Origin: Allofranklinella schreckenbergeri
GTDB lineage: Bacteria > Pseudomonadota > Gammaproteobacteria > Burkholderiales > Burkholderiaceae_C
Assembly (NCBI RefSeq): GCF_003703475.1
Contig: NZ_RDQM01000001.1
Coordinates: forward strand, 62,001-126,000
DNA: 64,000 bases
Direction of reading: 5' to 3'
Shown here: piece by piece, positions 36,987 through 46,057 of the stretch
Numbering within the stretch: the stretch's first letter is position 1
Layout of the letters: the number at the start of each line of letters is the position of its first letter
Program-made: the position numbers and the translations under genes
Notes under the pieces: model-generated
The model's database searches: none
The model's input: only the letters and a program-made list of their open reading frames with translations
Told to the model about the DNA's origin: nothing

Positions 36987-37017
36987 GGGGCCTTGCCTTC
37001 TCGCTTGCGGGGTGGAC

Positions 37018-37719
37018 TTAGCCGATGGCCGATTGCACGTCTTCGACGGTGGTGTGGCGCACGTCCTTGCCTTTGACCATGAAGACGATCAGCTCGGCGA
37101 GGTTTTTGCTGTGGTCGCCAATGCGTTCGATGGATTTGGCCAGGAACAGCAGCTCCATGCTGGCGGAGATTTTGCGCGGGTCTTCCATCATGTAGGTGAC
37201 GAGCTTGCGTGTGTAGCCTTCAAATTCGCGGTCGATCTGGTCGTCGTGCTTGAGGATGCCGACGACGTCGCTGACATCGCGGCGGGCAAAGGCGTCCAGG
37301 GCGCGGCGCAGTTGGGCGGCGGCGAGTTCGCCGGAGTATTTCAAGTCCAGCGTGGGCAGGTTCAAGGTGGCGTGCTTCTCGATGACGGTTTTGATCATGC
37401 GGCCCATCTTGTTGGATTCGTCGCCAATGCGCTCCAGGTTGGAGGTGGCTTTGGAGATGGCCAGCAGCATGCGCAGGTCTTTGGCGGTGGGCTGGCGCGT
37501 GGCGATAATGGTGGAGAGGTCGGCATCAATGGCCACGTCCAGGGCATTGACGCGCTGCTCCAGTTGTTCGATGCGCTCGGCAGCTTCGATGTCCATGTGG
37601 CTGAGGGCTTCGATGGCGTATTTGATTTGCGATTCGACCAGGCCGCCCATTTCCATGATGCGGGCGGAGACGGCGTTGAGTTCGGCCTCGAAGTGCGAGG
37701 AGGTGTGTTGGTCTGGCAT
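37018..37719 (-). CDS. phoU: Phosphate transport regulator PhoU
   Basis: PhoU links the PstSCAB transporter to PhoR and keeps the regulon off when phosphate is plentiful. The 233-residue protein is two three-helix bundles with the paired metal-binding signatures near ERIGDESNKMGRM and ERIGDHSKNLAE. I chose ATG 37719 (MPDQHTSSHFEAELN); the longer frame runs back to 37797 and would overlap the end of pstB. It lies 70 nt after the pstB stop and 31 nt before phoB. Confidence 0.95.
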   Translation of the reverse strand: MPDQHTSSHFEAELNAVSARIMEMGGLVESQIKYAIEALSHMDIEAAERIEQLEQRVNALDVAIDADLSTIIATRQPTAKDLRMLLAISKATSNLERIGDESNKMGRMIKTVIEKHATLNLPTLDLKYSGELAAAQLRRALDAFARRDVSDVVGILKHDDQIDREFEGYTRKLVTYMMEDPRKISASMELLFLAKSIERIGDHSKNLAELIVFMVKGKDVRHTTVEDVQSAIG

Positions 37720-37789
37720 GGTTGCTTGTTCTTTCTTTTGGGGTGCGAAGTGCGAAGGCAGATGCAGGGCTTGACGGGCATCGGCCCAA

Positions 37790-38572
37790 TCAGCCAAAGC
37801 GGCCGGTGATGTAGTCCTCTGTCTCGGTGCGCTGGGGTTTGACGAACAGCTCGTTGGTGGGGCCGAATTCGATCAGCTCGCCCAGGTACATGTAGGCGGT
37901 GTAGTCGCTGCAACGCGCGGCTTGCTGCATGTTGTGGGTGACGATGACGACGGTGTATTCGTCTTTGAGCTCCTCGATCAGCTCCTCGATTTTGATGGTG
38001 GAGAGCGGATCCAGCGCCGAGCAAGGCTCGTCCAGCAACAGCACTTCGGGCATGACGGCGATGCCGCGCGCAATGCACAGGCGCTGCTGTTGCCCGCCCG
38101 AGAGGCCGGAGCCGCTTTGGTGCAGCTTGTCTTTCACCTCGTTCCACAACGCGGCTTTGCGCAGCGCGCTTTCGACGCGATCGTCCATTTCGGATTTGGA
38201 GAGGCGCTCGAACAGGCGCACGCCGAATGCCACGTTGTCGTACACGGACATGGGAAACGGTGTGGGCTTTTGGAACACCATGCCCACACGCGCGCGCACC
38301 AGCGCAACGTCCAGGTTTTTCGCCAGCAGGTTTTGCCCATCAAGCAGGATTTGCCCTTCGGCGCGCTGCTCGGGGTACAGCTCGAACATGCGGTTGAAGG
38401 TGCGCAGCAAGGTGGATTTGCCGCAGCCGGAGGGGCCAATGAAGGCGGTGACTTTTTTCTCCGGAATATCCATGCTGACGTTTTTGAGCGCATGGAATTT
38501 GCCGTAATAGAAGTTGAGGTTTTGCACCGCAATTTTGGCTGGCTCTTGCGGTTTGATCATGGCGGTCGTCAT
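37790..38572 (-). CDS. pstB: Phosphate ABC transporter ATP-binding protein
   Basis: PstB is the ATPase of the high-affinity phosphate importer. The 260-residue protein has Walker [11 protein letters not shown]-loop [12 protein letters not shown], signature [13 protein letters not shown], Walker [14 protein letters not shown] and the switch His in [13 protein letters not shown]. The ATG at 38572 lies 31 nt after the pstA stop. Length and all motifs match the family. Confidence 0.97.
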   Translation of the reverse strand: MTTAMIKPQEPAKIAVQNLNFYYGKFHALKNVSMDIPEKKVTAFIGPSGCGKSTLLRTFNRMFELYPEQRAEGQILLDGQNLLAKNLDVALVRARVGMVFQKPTPFPMSVYDNVAFGVRLFERLSKSEMDDRVESALRKAALWNEVKDKLHQSGSGLSGGQQQRLCIARGIAVMPEVLLLDEPCSALDPLSTIKIEELIEELKDEYTVVIVTHNMQQAARCSDYTAYMYLGELIEFGPTNELFVKPQRTETEDYITGRFG

Positions 38573-38603
38573 GGTGTGATGCCTTTTACTGGTCTGCTAT
38601 CGG

Positions 38604-39500
38604 TCATTTTTTGTGGCGCGTGAAATAGCGCGCCAGGATGTTCAGGCCGAGCACGGCCAAAGTGATGAGAAACACCCCCGCCCACGCCAGTTGCTGCCAG
38701 TTCTCGTAGGGACTCATGGCGAACTGGAAGATGACCACGGGCAAGCTGGCCATTGGCTCGCTCATGTCCGTGCTCCAGAACTGGTTGTTCAGCGCGGTGA
38801 ACAGCAAGGGGGCGGTTTCCCCGGAAATGCGGGCCACGGCCAGCAGCACGCCGGTGATGACGCCCGACTTGGCCGCGCGCAGCGTGACCATGGAGATCAC
38901 CTTCCACTTGGGCGTGCCCAGGGCGTAGGCGGCCTCGCGCAGGCCGTTGGGCACCAGCATCAGCATGTTTTCCGTCGTGCGCAGCACCACGGGCACCACG
39001 ATCAGGCCCAGGGCCATCGCGCCCGCATAGGCGGAAAAGCCCTTGAACTGCGCCACGGCGATGGCATAGACGAACAGGCCAATGACGATGCTGGGCGCAG
39101 AGAGCAAGATGTCGTTGACAAAGCGCGTCACCGACGCCAGCCAACCCTTGGGGTTGAACTCGGCCAGGCTAATGCCGGCCAGGATGCCAATGGGCGTCGC
39201 CACGAAAGTGGCCAGCGCCACCATGACGAAGGAGCCGTACAACGCATTGGCCAGCCCGCCCGCGGTATTGGGCGCGGGGGTCGATTGGGTGAAGGTGGCG
39301 GCGCTCAAGCCCCCCAGGCCCAGATACAGCGTTTCCCACAAAATCCACAGCAGCCAGAAGACGCCAAACGCCATGGCCGCCAGAGACAGCGCAATGGCCA
39401 CCACATTGATGCGCTTGCGCTTGCGGAAAAGCCGCTCACGCTCTTGCTGCGTGCCTTTTTTCATCATGGGCTTGGCCGCTGTTGAAGCTGGTTGCGTCAT
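38604..39500 (-). CDS. pstA: Phosphate ABC transporter permease PstA
   Basis: PstA is one of the two membrane subunits of the phosphate importer. The 298-residue protein has six membrane segments after a charged N terminus and the inner-membrane coupling motif [15 protein letters not shown] (EAAxxLG with the distal G). The ATG at 39500 overlaps the pstC stop by 4 nt, indicating translational coupling. The N-terminal 40 residues contain a Lys/Arg-rich [10 protein letters not shown]. Confidence 0.95.
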   Translation of the reverse strand: MTQPASTAAKPMMKKGTQQERERLFRKRKRINVVAIALSLAAMAFGVFWLLWILWETLYLGLGGLSAATFTQSTPAPNTAGGLANALYGSFVMVALATFVATPIGILAGISLAEFNPKGWLASVTRFVNDILLSAPSIVIGLFVYAIAVAQFKGFSAYAGAMALGLIVVPVVLRTTENMLMLVPNGLREAAYALGTPKWKVISMVTLRAAKSGVITGVLLAVARISGETAPLLFTALNNQFWSTDMSEPMASLPVVIFQFAMSPYENWQQLAWAGVFLITLAVLGLNILARYFTRHKK

Positions 39501-40528
39501 GCTTTTTTCCCTTCATTTTTTTGCAGGTGCAGCAGCATCAGCTTGGAGAGCGCCAGCACGACAAAGGTGATGAAAAACAGCAAGGCCCCCAGGTAGAACA
39601 GCGACGCCTGGTGCAGCCCTTCGGCCGCTTCGGCAAACTCGTTGGCCAGCGTGGCCGTGATGCTGGAAGACGGGTCGAACAACGACGCCGACAGTTGCGC
39701 CACGTTGCCGATCACGAAGGTCACCGCCATGGTTTCGCCCAGCGCGCGGCCCAGCCCGAGCATGATGCCGCCCACCACCCCGGCTTTGGTGTAGGGCAGC
39801 ACCACCTTCCACATCACCTCCCAGGTGGTGGAGCCCAGGCCGTAGGCCGACTCTTTCAGCAAAGCGGGCGTGACTTCAAACACATCGCGCATCACCGAGG
39901 CGATGTAGGGAATGATCATGATGGCCAGGATGACGCCCGCAGGCAGCAGGCCAATGCCCATCGGCACGCCATCAAACAACGCGCCCAGCAAGGGCACGCC
40001 GCCGAACACGGCTTGCAGCGGTTTTTGGAAATATTCCACCAGGATCGGCCCAAAGACCATCAACCCCCACATGCCATAGACGATCGAAGGCACAGCCGCG
40101 AGCAATTCGATCGCCGTGCCCAAAGGACGCTTGAGCCAGGGCGGCGACAGCTCCGTCAAGAACAGTGCAATGCCAAAGCTGACGGGCACGGCAATCAGCA
40201 GCGCGATAAACGAGGTCGCCAGCGTGCCGTAAATCATGGAAAGGCCGCCAAACTGCTCCATGACGGGATCCCACTCCGCATCAAAAAGAAAGCCCAGGCC
40301 AAATGCCTTGATCGCGGGCCATGCAGAGATCAGCAAAGACACCATGATGCCCGCCAGCACCACCAGCGTCAGCACGGCGGCGCCTTGGGCCAGGACGCCA
40401 AAAACCAGATCGGGAACCTTGTTGATCTTGCGCTCGGGGGGCTGGGCGCTCCCTTGGGGGTGTGCCTGCTCGGGGCGCAGGGTATTGGGGGGTGTGGTGG
40501 TAGTTGGCATTGCCAGGACTTCAGACAT
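39497..40528 (-). CDS. pstC: Phosphate ABC transporter permease PstC
   Basis: PstC is the partner of PstA in the membrane channel. The 343-residue protein has a proline-rich N-terminal tail, then six membrane segments and the coupling loop [16 protein letters not shown]. The open frame extends back to 40615, but ATG 40528 ([10 protein letters not shown]) matches relatives and leaves a 93-nt gap after pstS that contains a long hairpin. The stop overlaps the pstA start. Confidence 0.94.
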   Translation of the reverse strand: MSEVLAMPTTTTPPNTLRPEQAHPQGSAQPPERKINKVPDLVFGVLAQGAAVLTLVVLAGIMVSLLISAWPAIKAFGLGFLFDAEWDPVMEQFGGLSMIYGTLATSFIALLIAVPVSFGIALFLTELSPPWLKRPLGTAIELLAAVPSIVYGMWGLMVFGPILVEYFQKPLQAVFGGVPLLGALFDGVPMGIGLLPAGVILAIMIIPYIASVMRDVFEVTPALLKESAYGLGSTTWEVMWKVVLPYTKAGVVGGIMLGLGRALGETMAVTFVIGNVAQLSASLFDPSSSITATLANEFAEAAEGLHQASLFYLGALLFFITFVVLALSKLMLLHLQKNEGKKA

Positions 40529-40568
40529 AGGGCCAATCCCTTGGGTATGGTGGTCGGTCAAAGACGCA

Positions 40569-40613
40569 GCCAAGGGCGATAACGTGGGCATACCCCACGC
40601 TATCGCCCTTGGC
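40569..40613 (-). promoter_or_regulatory. Long hairpin between pstS and pstC
   Basis: A 20-bp stem with a single mismatch (40569-40588 with 40594-40613) and a 5-nt loop follows the pstS stop by 8 nt. There is no T run, so it is not a normal terminator. Such intercistronic stems protect upstream mRNA from 3' exonucleases and could raise PstS over PstCAB. Confidence 0.75.
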
Positions 40614-40621
40614 AAATGGCC

Positions 40622-41659
40622 TTAGTTCCACTGGATCGCGTTACCAGAAGCGTCCTTGATCGCTTCAGACCATTGCTTGCGGATCATGTCCTTGACGCTT
40701 TGCGGCAAGGCAACGTAATCCAGCTTGGCCGCGGCGGCATCGCCGTTTTGGTAGGCCCAATCAAAAAACTTCAGCGCCGCTGCCGCTTTGTCAGCCTTGT
40801 CTTGCTTGGCGTGCATCAGGATGTAAGTCGTCGTCGTGATGGGCCAGGAAGCCGCGCCGGGCTTGTTGTTGAGCACTTGGTAGAACGAGTTTTGCCAGTC
40901 GGCGCCTGCGGCCGCAGCCTTGAACGACTCTTCGCCGGGGTGCACGAACTGGCCGTCCTTGTTTTGCAACTGCGCGTAGGAAATCTTGTTTTGCTTGGCG
41001 TAGGCATATTCCACGTAGCCAATGGAGCTGGGCAGGCGGCTGACAAACGCGGCCACGCCTTCATTGCCCTTGCCGCCAGAGCCGGTGGGCCACTTCACGG
41101 CCGAGCCTTCGCCCACCTGGGTTTTCCAGGCCTCGCTGACCTGGCTGAGGTAGTTGGTAAAACCAAACGTCGTGCCCGAGCCGTCCGCACGGCGCACCAC
41201 GGCGATCTTGTCATCTGGCAAGGCCAGATCGGGGTTCAGCGCCTTGATCGAAGCGTCGCTCCACTTCTCGATCTTGCCCAGATAGATATTGGCCAGCACC
41301 TCGCCGGTCAGGCGCAGCTTGCCCGGCTCCACCCCTTTGATATTGACCACCGGCACGATGCCGCCAATCACCGTCGGGAACTGCACCAGCCCTTTGCTTT
41401 GCAGCACATCGTCCTTGAGCGGCGCGTCGGAAGCGCCGAAATCCACCGTCTTGGCTTCAATCTGGCGCAAGCCTGCACCGGAGCCGACGGATTGGTAATT
41501 GATGCGCACCTGGGTTGCGGCGTGGTAATCGGATGCCCACTTGGCATACACCGGAGCGGGAAAGCTCGCTCCCGCGCCATTGACATCCTGCGCAGCCACG
41601 GCGCCAACGGTTGCAGCCATCGCACAAGCGGCTACGGCACGGAAAACAAATCGATTCAT
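40622..41659 (-). CDS. pstS: Periplasmic phosphate-binding protein PstS
   Basis: PstS captures phosphate in the periplasm for PstCAB. The 345-residue precursor has a signal peptide (MNRFVFRAVAACAMAATVGA, cleavage likely after AVAA). Phosphate-binding segments are NGAGASFPAPVY, VGSGAGLRQI, DFGASDAPL, and RADGSGTTFGFT. It is first in the pstSCAB-phoU-phoB operon, with a Pho box about 58-76 nt upstream of the ATG. A strong hairpin follows the stop. Confidence 0.97.
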   Translation of the reverse strand: MNRFVFRAVAACAMAATVGAVAAQDVNGAGASFPAPVYAKWASDYHAATQVRINYQSVGSGAGLRQIEAKTVDFGASDAPLKDDVLQSKGLVQFPTVIGGIVPVVNIKGVEPGKLRLTGEVLANIYLGKIEKWSDASIKALNPDLALPDDKIAVVRRADGSGTTFGFTNYLSQVSEAWKTQVGEGSAVKWPTGSGGKGNEGVAAFVSRLPSSIGYVEYAYAKQNKISYAQLQNKDGQFVHPGEESFKAAAAGADWQNSFYQVLNNKPGAASWPITTTTYILMHAKQDKADKAAAALKFFDWAYQNGDAAAAKLDYVALPQSVKDMIRKQWSEAIKDASGNAIQWN

Positions 41660-41716
41660 GATGGGCCTCTTTCATCAGATAGGTCAGATGGACACATTCG
41701 CAATGTAAGAGACGTT

Positions 41717-41735
41717 TATGACGGCTTGATGACAA
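41717..41735 (-). promoter_or_regulatory. Pho box of the pst operon
   Basis: On the minus strand TTGTCATCAAGCCGTCATA matches the two 7-bp half-sites (CTGTCAT/CTGTCAC type, 11-bp period) bound by PhoB. A -10-like TTACAT follows about 10 nt downstream, as in PhoB-dependent promoters that lack a -35. It implies induction of pst-phoU-phoB by phosphate starvation, including autoregulation of phoB. Confidence 0.88.
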
Positions 41736-41830
41736 CCCGACACAAAAGAGACGCATGGGAGAGCGCCCCAATGCGCAACCGGGACACAAACACCCCATCT
41801 TCAAACCAAAGGAAAACGACAGCGAGTCCC

Positions 41831-41879
41831 AATTTGCCGAAAAAAGGCAATAATTTTGCCTATTGATTTAAAAAATCAA
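41831..41879 (-). repeat. TCGGCA element, truncated copy R8
   Basis: Lies 10 nt after the nrdR stop. Read on the minus strand it has one arm (TTTAAATCAATAGGC), the internal stem TTGCC/GGCAA and the core TTTTTTCGGCAAAT, but the distal arm is missing: the sequence becomes ordinary GC-rich DNA right after the core. Confidence 0.7.
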
Positions 41880-41889
41880 GGCAACGCAA

Positions 41890-42360
41890 TCACTCAATGA
41901 GGCCACCCGTCGCGCTGCCGGCCTGCTCGATCAGGTTTTTGAAGGCGTCCAGATCGCCCACGCTGCGATACACGCTGCCATAGCGGATGTAGGCCACCTT
42001 ATCCAGCTCTTGCAGCTCACGCATCACCGCTTCGCCAATCACGCGGGTGTCAATCTCGCGCTTGCCCAGTCCCAGCAAATGCAGCTCAATGCGGGCGATG
42101 GCGTCGTCCACATCCTGGGTTTTCACGGGGCGCTTGCGCAGCGCCAGGTTGATGGATTCGCGCAATTTCTGCTTTTGGTATTCAACGCGGCGTCCATCGC
42201 TTTTCACCACGGCGGGCATCATCACTTCAGCCCGCTCATACGTGGTAAAGCGCCTGTCACAGGCACTGCATTGCCTGCGCCTGCGGATGCTGGTGTTGTC
42301 ATCCGCCAGGCGCGTCTCGACGACCTGGGTTGCCTCGCTTGCGCAAAAGGGGCATTTCAT
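41890..42360 (-). CDS. nrdR: Transcriptional repressor NrdR
   Basis: NrdR represses ribonucleotide reductase genes in response to ATP/dATP. The 156-residue protein has a four-Cys zinc ribbon ([17 protein letters not shown], then [18 protein letters not shown]) and the ATP-cone domain ([20 protein letters not shown]). Length matches the family. It follows glyA by 46 nt on the same strand, a pairing common in Burkholderiales. Repeat R8 follows the stop. Confidence 0.97.
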   Translation of the reverse strand: MKCPFCASEATQVVETRLADDNTSIRRRRQCSACDRRFTTYERAEVMMPAVVKSDGRRVEYQKQKLRESINLALRKRPVKTQDVDDAIARIELHLLGLGKREIDTRVIGEAVMRELQELDKVAYIRYGSVYRSVGDLDAFKNLIEQAGSATGGLIE

Positions 42361-42406
42361 AGGTCATCGTCCCGTTGTGCCATCCGTTCCAGCAGGAAGG
42401 GGCAGG

Positions 42407-43651
42407 TCAACCGTAAACAGGGAAACGGTACGTCAGCTCATGCACCTTCTCACGCACCCGGGCAATGTGGTTGGCGTCGCCGGGGTTGTCCAGCACATCG
42501 GCAATCAGGTTGGCGGTGATGAAAGCTTCCTCATCCTTGAAGCCGCGCGTGGTCATGGCGGGCGTGCCGACGCGGATGCCGCTGGTGACCATGGGCTTTT
42601 CCGGATCTTTCGGAATGGCGTTTTTGTTCACCGTCATGTGCGCCTCACCCAGCACGCGCTCGGCTTCCTTGCCGGTGATGTTCTTGGCGCGCAGATCGAT
42701 CAAGGCCAGGTGGCTTTGCGTGCGGCCGCTGACGATGCGCAGGCCGCGCTCGGCCAGCACGTTGGTGAGAATGTTGGCGTTGCTGAGCACCTGCTGCTGG
42801 TAGGTCTTGAAGGCGGGCTGCAAGGCCTCCAGGAAAGCCACGGCCTTGGCGGCGATGACGTGCATCAGCGGGCCGCCTTGCAGGCCGGGGAACACGGCGC
42901 TGTTAATGGCTTTCTCGTGCTCCTGCTTGCACAAAATGATGCCACCGCGCGGGCCGCGCAGGCTCTTGTGGGTGGTGGAAGTCACCACATCGGCATGCGG
43001 CACCGGGTTGGGATACACCCCAGCTGCAACCAGACCCGCATAGTGGGCCATGTCCACCATGAAAATAGCGCCCACGGCCTTGGCCACTTTGGCAAAGCGC
43101 TCGAAATCGATGTGCAGGCTGTAGGCCGACGCACCGGCAATGATGAGCTTGGGCTTGTGCTCATGCGCCAAGCGCTCCATCTCGTCGTAATCGATCTCCT
43201 CCTCCTCGTTGAGGCCGTAAGGAACAACGTTGAACCATTTGCCGCTCATGTTCAGGGGCATGCCGTGCGTCAAATGTCCGCCCTCAGCCAGATTCAAGCC
43301 CATGACGGTGTCGCCCGGTTTGAGGAAGGCCAGGAACACGGCCTGGTTGGCCGAAGCCCCGCAATGGGGCTGCACGTTGGCCGCTTCCGCGCCGAAGAGC
43401 TTTTTCACCCGTGCCAGCGCCAGTTCCTCGGCAATATCCACGTACTCGCAGCCGCCGTAATAGCGTCGACCGGGGTAACCCTCGGCGTATTTGTTGGTCA
43501 ACTGCGTGCCTTGCGCCCACATGACGGCGGGCGAGGCATAGTTTTCGCTGGCGATCAACTCGATGTGCTCTTCCTGGCGCTTGTTCTCAGCCTGAATGGC
43601 GGCGAACAACTCGGGGTCGATCTGTTCGACCAGCAAATCGCGTGGGTACAT
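42407..43651 (-). CDS. glyA: Serine hydroxymethyltransferase
   Basis: GlyA interconverts serine and glycine with tetrahydrofolate, supplying one-carbon units. The 414-residue PLP enzyme has [14 protein letters not shown], the [12 protein letters not shown] region, and the PLP lysine in [14 protein letters not shown]. Its start at 43651 is preceded by AAGGA at a good distance. Length is typical. It is probably transcribed with nrdR, 46 nt downstream. Confidence 0.97.
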   Translation of the reverse strand: MYPRDLLVEQIDPELFAAIQAENKRQEEHIELIASENYASPAVMWAQGTQLTNKYAEGYPGRRYYGGCEYVDIAEELALARVKKLFGAEAANVQPHCGASANQAVFLAFLKPGDTVMGLNLAEGGHLTHGMPLNMSGKWFNVVPYGLNEEEEIDYDEMERLAHEHKPKLIIAGASAYSLHIDFERFAKVAKAVGAIFMVDMAHYAGLVAAGVYPNPVPHADVVTSTTHKSLRGPRGGIILCKQEHEKAINSAVFPGLQGGPLMHVIAAKAVAFLEALQPAFKTYQQQVLSNANILTNVLAERGLRIVSGRTQSHLALIDLRAKNITGKEAERVLGEAHMTVNKNAIPKDPEKPMVTSGIRVGTPAMTTRGFKDEEAFITANLIADVLDNPGDANHIARVREKVHELTYRFPVYG

Positions 43652-43791
43652 GGTGACAATCCTTGAGGGGAAACAAAACTACAAGACCGCCTCGCATCAC
43701 AGCAGAGACGGTCTCTTGCAACGACATGCCAGCCTCTAACTAAGAAGAAGAGCCTGGCGCGGGGGCGCTAGTGTAACGGACTTGTTGCCGC

Positions 43792-44727
43792 TCACTGTGT
43801 GGCCTGCGGCGCGGCGCCTTCAGCGCCGGAATGGGCCAGCAGCTGCGCATGGCTCTTGCCTTTCTCGACCAACGCCGCAAGATCGCCCAGCGCCGCATCC
43901 ACCGGCTGAATCTTGGAGCCTTGCGCCTGCGCGGCCTGCTTGGCCAGCGCTTTGCCGACATGGAGCTGTGGCTCGCCCGAGCGCTTGGCTTGCGCCAGCT
44001 TGAAGTCGCGCGAGAGCACCTTGGCGGAATTGCGCGTGGCTTCTTTCAAATCCTCGTGCACGGCCAGCACTTTGCTGGAATAGCCTCCGTCGTTAGGCAG
44101 TTTGGCCGCACCCACGTAGCACACCAGGCCCGCCTGCACACCGCCAAAGCGGGTGATGCAATCTTTCAAAATCAGCGAGCCGACTTGCATATTGCTGACC
44201 GGATCAAAAGCGGCCAACGTACCGCCAAAGTGCTGGTACTTTTCTTCGTGTACGCGCGTCATCACCTGCATCAGGCCCTGCGCGCCTACCGAGCTTTGCG
44301 CATAGGGGTTAAAGCGCGACTCAATGGCCATGACCGACAGGATGAGCTTCGGATCCAGCCCGCGTTTTTCCCCTAATTGGTACGCCTGGGCGACCAAGGC
44401 CCCCAAAGGCTCTGGCGCGACCTTGTATTTACGGCTCAGCCAGAACACGGCGGCGGCCTGCTCCTCTGTCAACTCCAAAGGATCGACGGCAGTGACGCGA
44501 TCCAGCGCAGCAGGCTCAATGTCCAGCGAGGCGGCCGCCACTTTGCGTTCGTACAAACGGTCGTACAGCCATTGCTCGCCTTGCGCCAACAAATCGGGGT
44601 GGCTATAGGCTGCCAGCGCCAGCGATACCGCCAACGCGCCAGCCAAGATCAATGCATGCTTTGCCAGGGAAGCCACACCTTGCGCCGCAAAGCGCAAACC
44701 CGTAACCAACATGGTGAGAAAAGACAT
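43792..44727 (-). CDS. Lytic transglycosylase, SLT domain
   Basis: This 311-residue protein has one N-terminal membrane anchor or signal (about residues 20-38), then a central SLT domain with the catalytic Glu in SVMAIESRFNPYAQSSVGAQGLMQVM and NMQVGSLILKD. Such enzymes cut peptidoglycan glycan strands with anhydro-ring formation. The C-terminal 90 residues are Ala/Lys/Gln-rich. ATG 44727 has GGAGAAC in front and is preferred over the longer frame. It is monocistronic as far as visible, with 140 nt before glyA. Confidence 0.87.
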   Translation of the reverse strand: MSFLTMLVTGLRFAAQGVASLAKHALILAGALAVSLALAAYSHPDLLAQGEQWLYDRLYERKVAAASLDIEPAALDRVTAVDPLELTEEQAAAVFWLSRKYKVAPEPLGALVAQAYQLGEKRGLDPKLILSVMAIESRFNPYAQSSVGAQGLMQVMTRVHEEKYQHFGGTLAAFDPVSNMQVGSLILKDCITRFGGVQAGLVCYVGAAKLPNDGGYSSKVLAVHEDLKEATRNSAKVLSRDFKLAQAKRSGEPQLHVGKALAKQAAQAQGSKIQPVDAALGDLAALVEKGKSHAQLLAHSGAEGAAPQATQ

Positions 44728-44869
44728 TTGTTCTCCATTGGGCGGCTGTGCCAATTCAGCCGCCGCTATTTCTTTTGAGCTGCACGCCACACCAGGGGCT
44801 TGCAGTTTGGCATAGGGGCTTCAAAAACCCACATCGCAGGGAATTTCAACTGCTCCAGCTAGCGAGCTT

Positions 44870-44897
44870 AAAAAAACGCCCTCGTTTCTCGAGAGCG
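44870..44897 (-). terminator. Intrinsic terminator, minus strand
   Basis: On the minus strand an 8-bp stem with one G-U pair and loop AGAAA is followed by TTTTTTT (A7 at 44870-44876 on the plus strand). It is about 255 nt past the dnaQ stop, unusually far, so it may end a separate short transcript rather than dnaQ mRNA. Confidence 0.72.
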
Positions 44898-45115
44898 CAT
44901 CCAAGTCGTCATGTTGCAGTGCACAAAAACAATGTGCGAGCCGCATTCTGCGATTTTTCAAATAGCCGTCAAGACTATTTTTCAAAACTTTAATTCACAA
45001 AAGGAATAAAGATACATTTAAAACCCGCAAGGTTTCGCAAGAGCATCTTCTAACCTTATGTTTTTTCCTTCATTTCTCCAAAAGCACAAAAAGTTACGCT
45101 CTTGAACAATACACG
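44898..45115. other. AT-rich intergenic stretch, possible small-RNA locus
   Basis: This stretch lies between a minus-strand terminator on its left and a plus-strand terminator on its right. It has no convincing reading frame. On the plus strand TTCACA, 17 nt, TTTAAA (near 44993-45021) could be a promoter, which would give a transcript of about 115 nt ending at 45146. Confidence 0.4.
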
Positions 45116-45146
45116 GCGCTGCGCATCCGCCGCAGTGCGGTTTTTT
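45116..45146 (+). terminator. Intrinsic terminator, plus strand, 5 nt from the dnaQ 3' end
   Basis: An 8-bp stem with one G-U pair (45116-45123 with 45131-45138) and a 7-nt loop, then GG and TTTTTT. It points rightward although all neighbouring genes run leftward, so either it ends an unannotated plus-strand RNA or it blocks antisense transcription into dnaQ. Confidence 0.65.
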
Positions 45147-45150
45147 CACG

Positions 45151-45873
45151 TCAGTTGGGCGCTGCCTCAGCCGTGCGCCATAGCGCCTGGCCGCCACAAT
45201 CCTTATCCAGCCCCTGCAAAACCGCCTCATGCGCAGCCAGCTCGTCAGCGTTGGCATACACCACATCCAGCACGACGGCGCGCAGGTCGATTTGCGGCGT
45301 TTCCGCCACCACCTCCTCCTTTTCGCTTTCCGCCGTTTCATCCAGCAGCAAGGCGTTTTGGCCGCGCGTGAGGTGCAAATAGGCTTGCGCCAGCAGCTCG
45401 GAGTCCAGCAACGCGCCGTGCAGACTGCGGCTGGACGTGTCAATGCCAAAGCGGTCGCACAGGGCATCCAGCGAGTTGCGCTTACCGGGGAAGATGGTGC
45501 GCGCCAGCAGCAAGCTGTCGGTAATGGATTGCACATGGCTGGCCAGCGGCGCCTGGCCGGCCAGCTTCAGTTCGTTGTCCAGAAAGGCCACGTCAAAGGC
45601 CGCGTTATGGATGATGAGCTCAGCGCCAGCGATGAAATCCAGGATTTGCCCAACGCAGGCTTCAAAACGCGGCTTATCGCTGAGAAATTGCGACGTGATG
45701 CCATGCACGCGCAGCGCGTCGGGGTGGCTCTCGCGATCCACCTTGAAATACAAGTGCAAGTGGCGGCCTGTGAGCTGGCGATTGACCAACTCCACGCAAC
45801 CCAATTCGATGACGCGATCACCCTCGGCGACGGACAGGCCCGTCGTCTCCGTATCCAGAATAATTTGACGCAT
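45151..45873 (-). CDS. dnaQ: DNA polymerase III epsilon subunit (proofreading exonuclease)
   Basis: Epsilon is the 3'-5' exonuclease of the replicative polymerase. The 240-residue protein has the DEDDh motifs: Exo I LDTETTGL (residues 6-13), Exo II HNAAFDVAFLD and Exo III with HGALLDSELLAQAY. A C-terminal segment for binding the alpha subunit follows. The longer frame runs to 45918, but ATG 45873 (MRQIILDTETTG) is the conserved start. rnhA, its neighbour in many proteobacteria, is not adjacent here. Confidence 0.95.
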   Translation of the reverse strand: MRQIILDTETTGLSVAEGDRVIELGCVELVNRQLTGRHLHLYFKVDRESHPDALRVHGITSQFLSDKPRFEACVGQILDFIAGAELIIHNAAFDVAFLDNELKLAGQAPLASHVQSITDSLLLARTIFPGKRNSLDALCDRFGIDTSSRSLHGALLDSELLAQAYLHLTRGQNALLLDETAESEKEEVVAETPQIDLRAVVLDVVYANADELAAHEAVLQGLDKDCGGQALWRTAEAAPN

Positions 45874-46057
45874 AGCGGCTTTGCGGTATCCAAAATGACA
45901 AGCGCAGCAGGGTAGCACGGGTGCGCCGCCAAGAGGCTGCTGCGCCCTGCCCTGGCGTTGTCAGCACTGCTTATGCCGCTTTGCCATCAACCCCCGCAAT
46001 GCTTTCGATGTGCTGCGCCAGGCACCAAAAGCACACGAAATTGACCGACAACGGCGA

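Noticed and set aside
44989-45060. A sixteenth, decayed repeat copy
   Set aside because: AATTCACAAAAGGAATAAAG and GGTTTCGCAAG resemble one arm and the core, but there is no matching second arm, so the similarity may be chance in AT-rich DNA.
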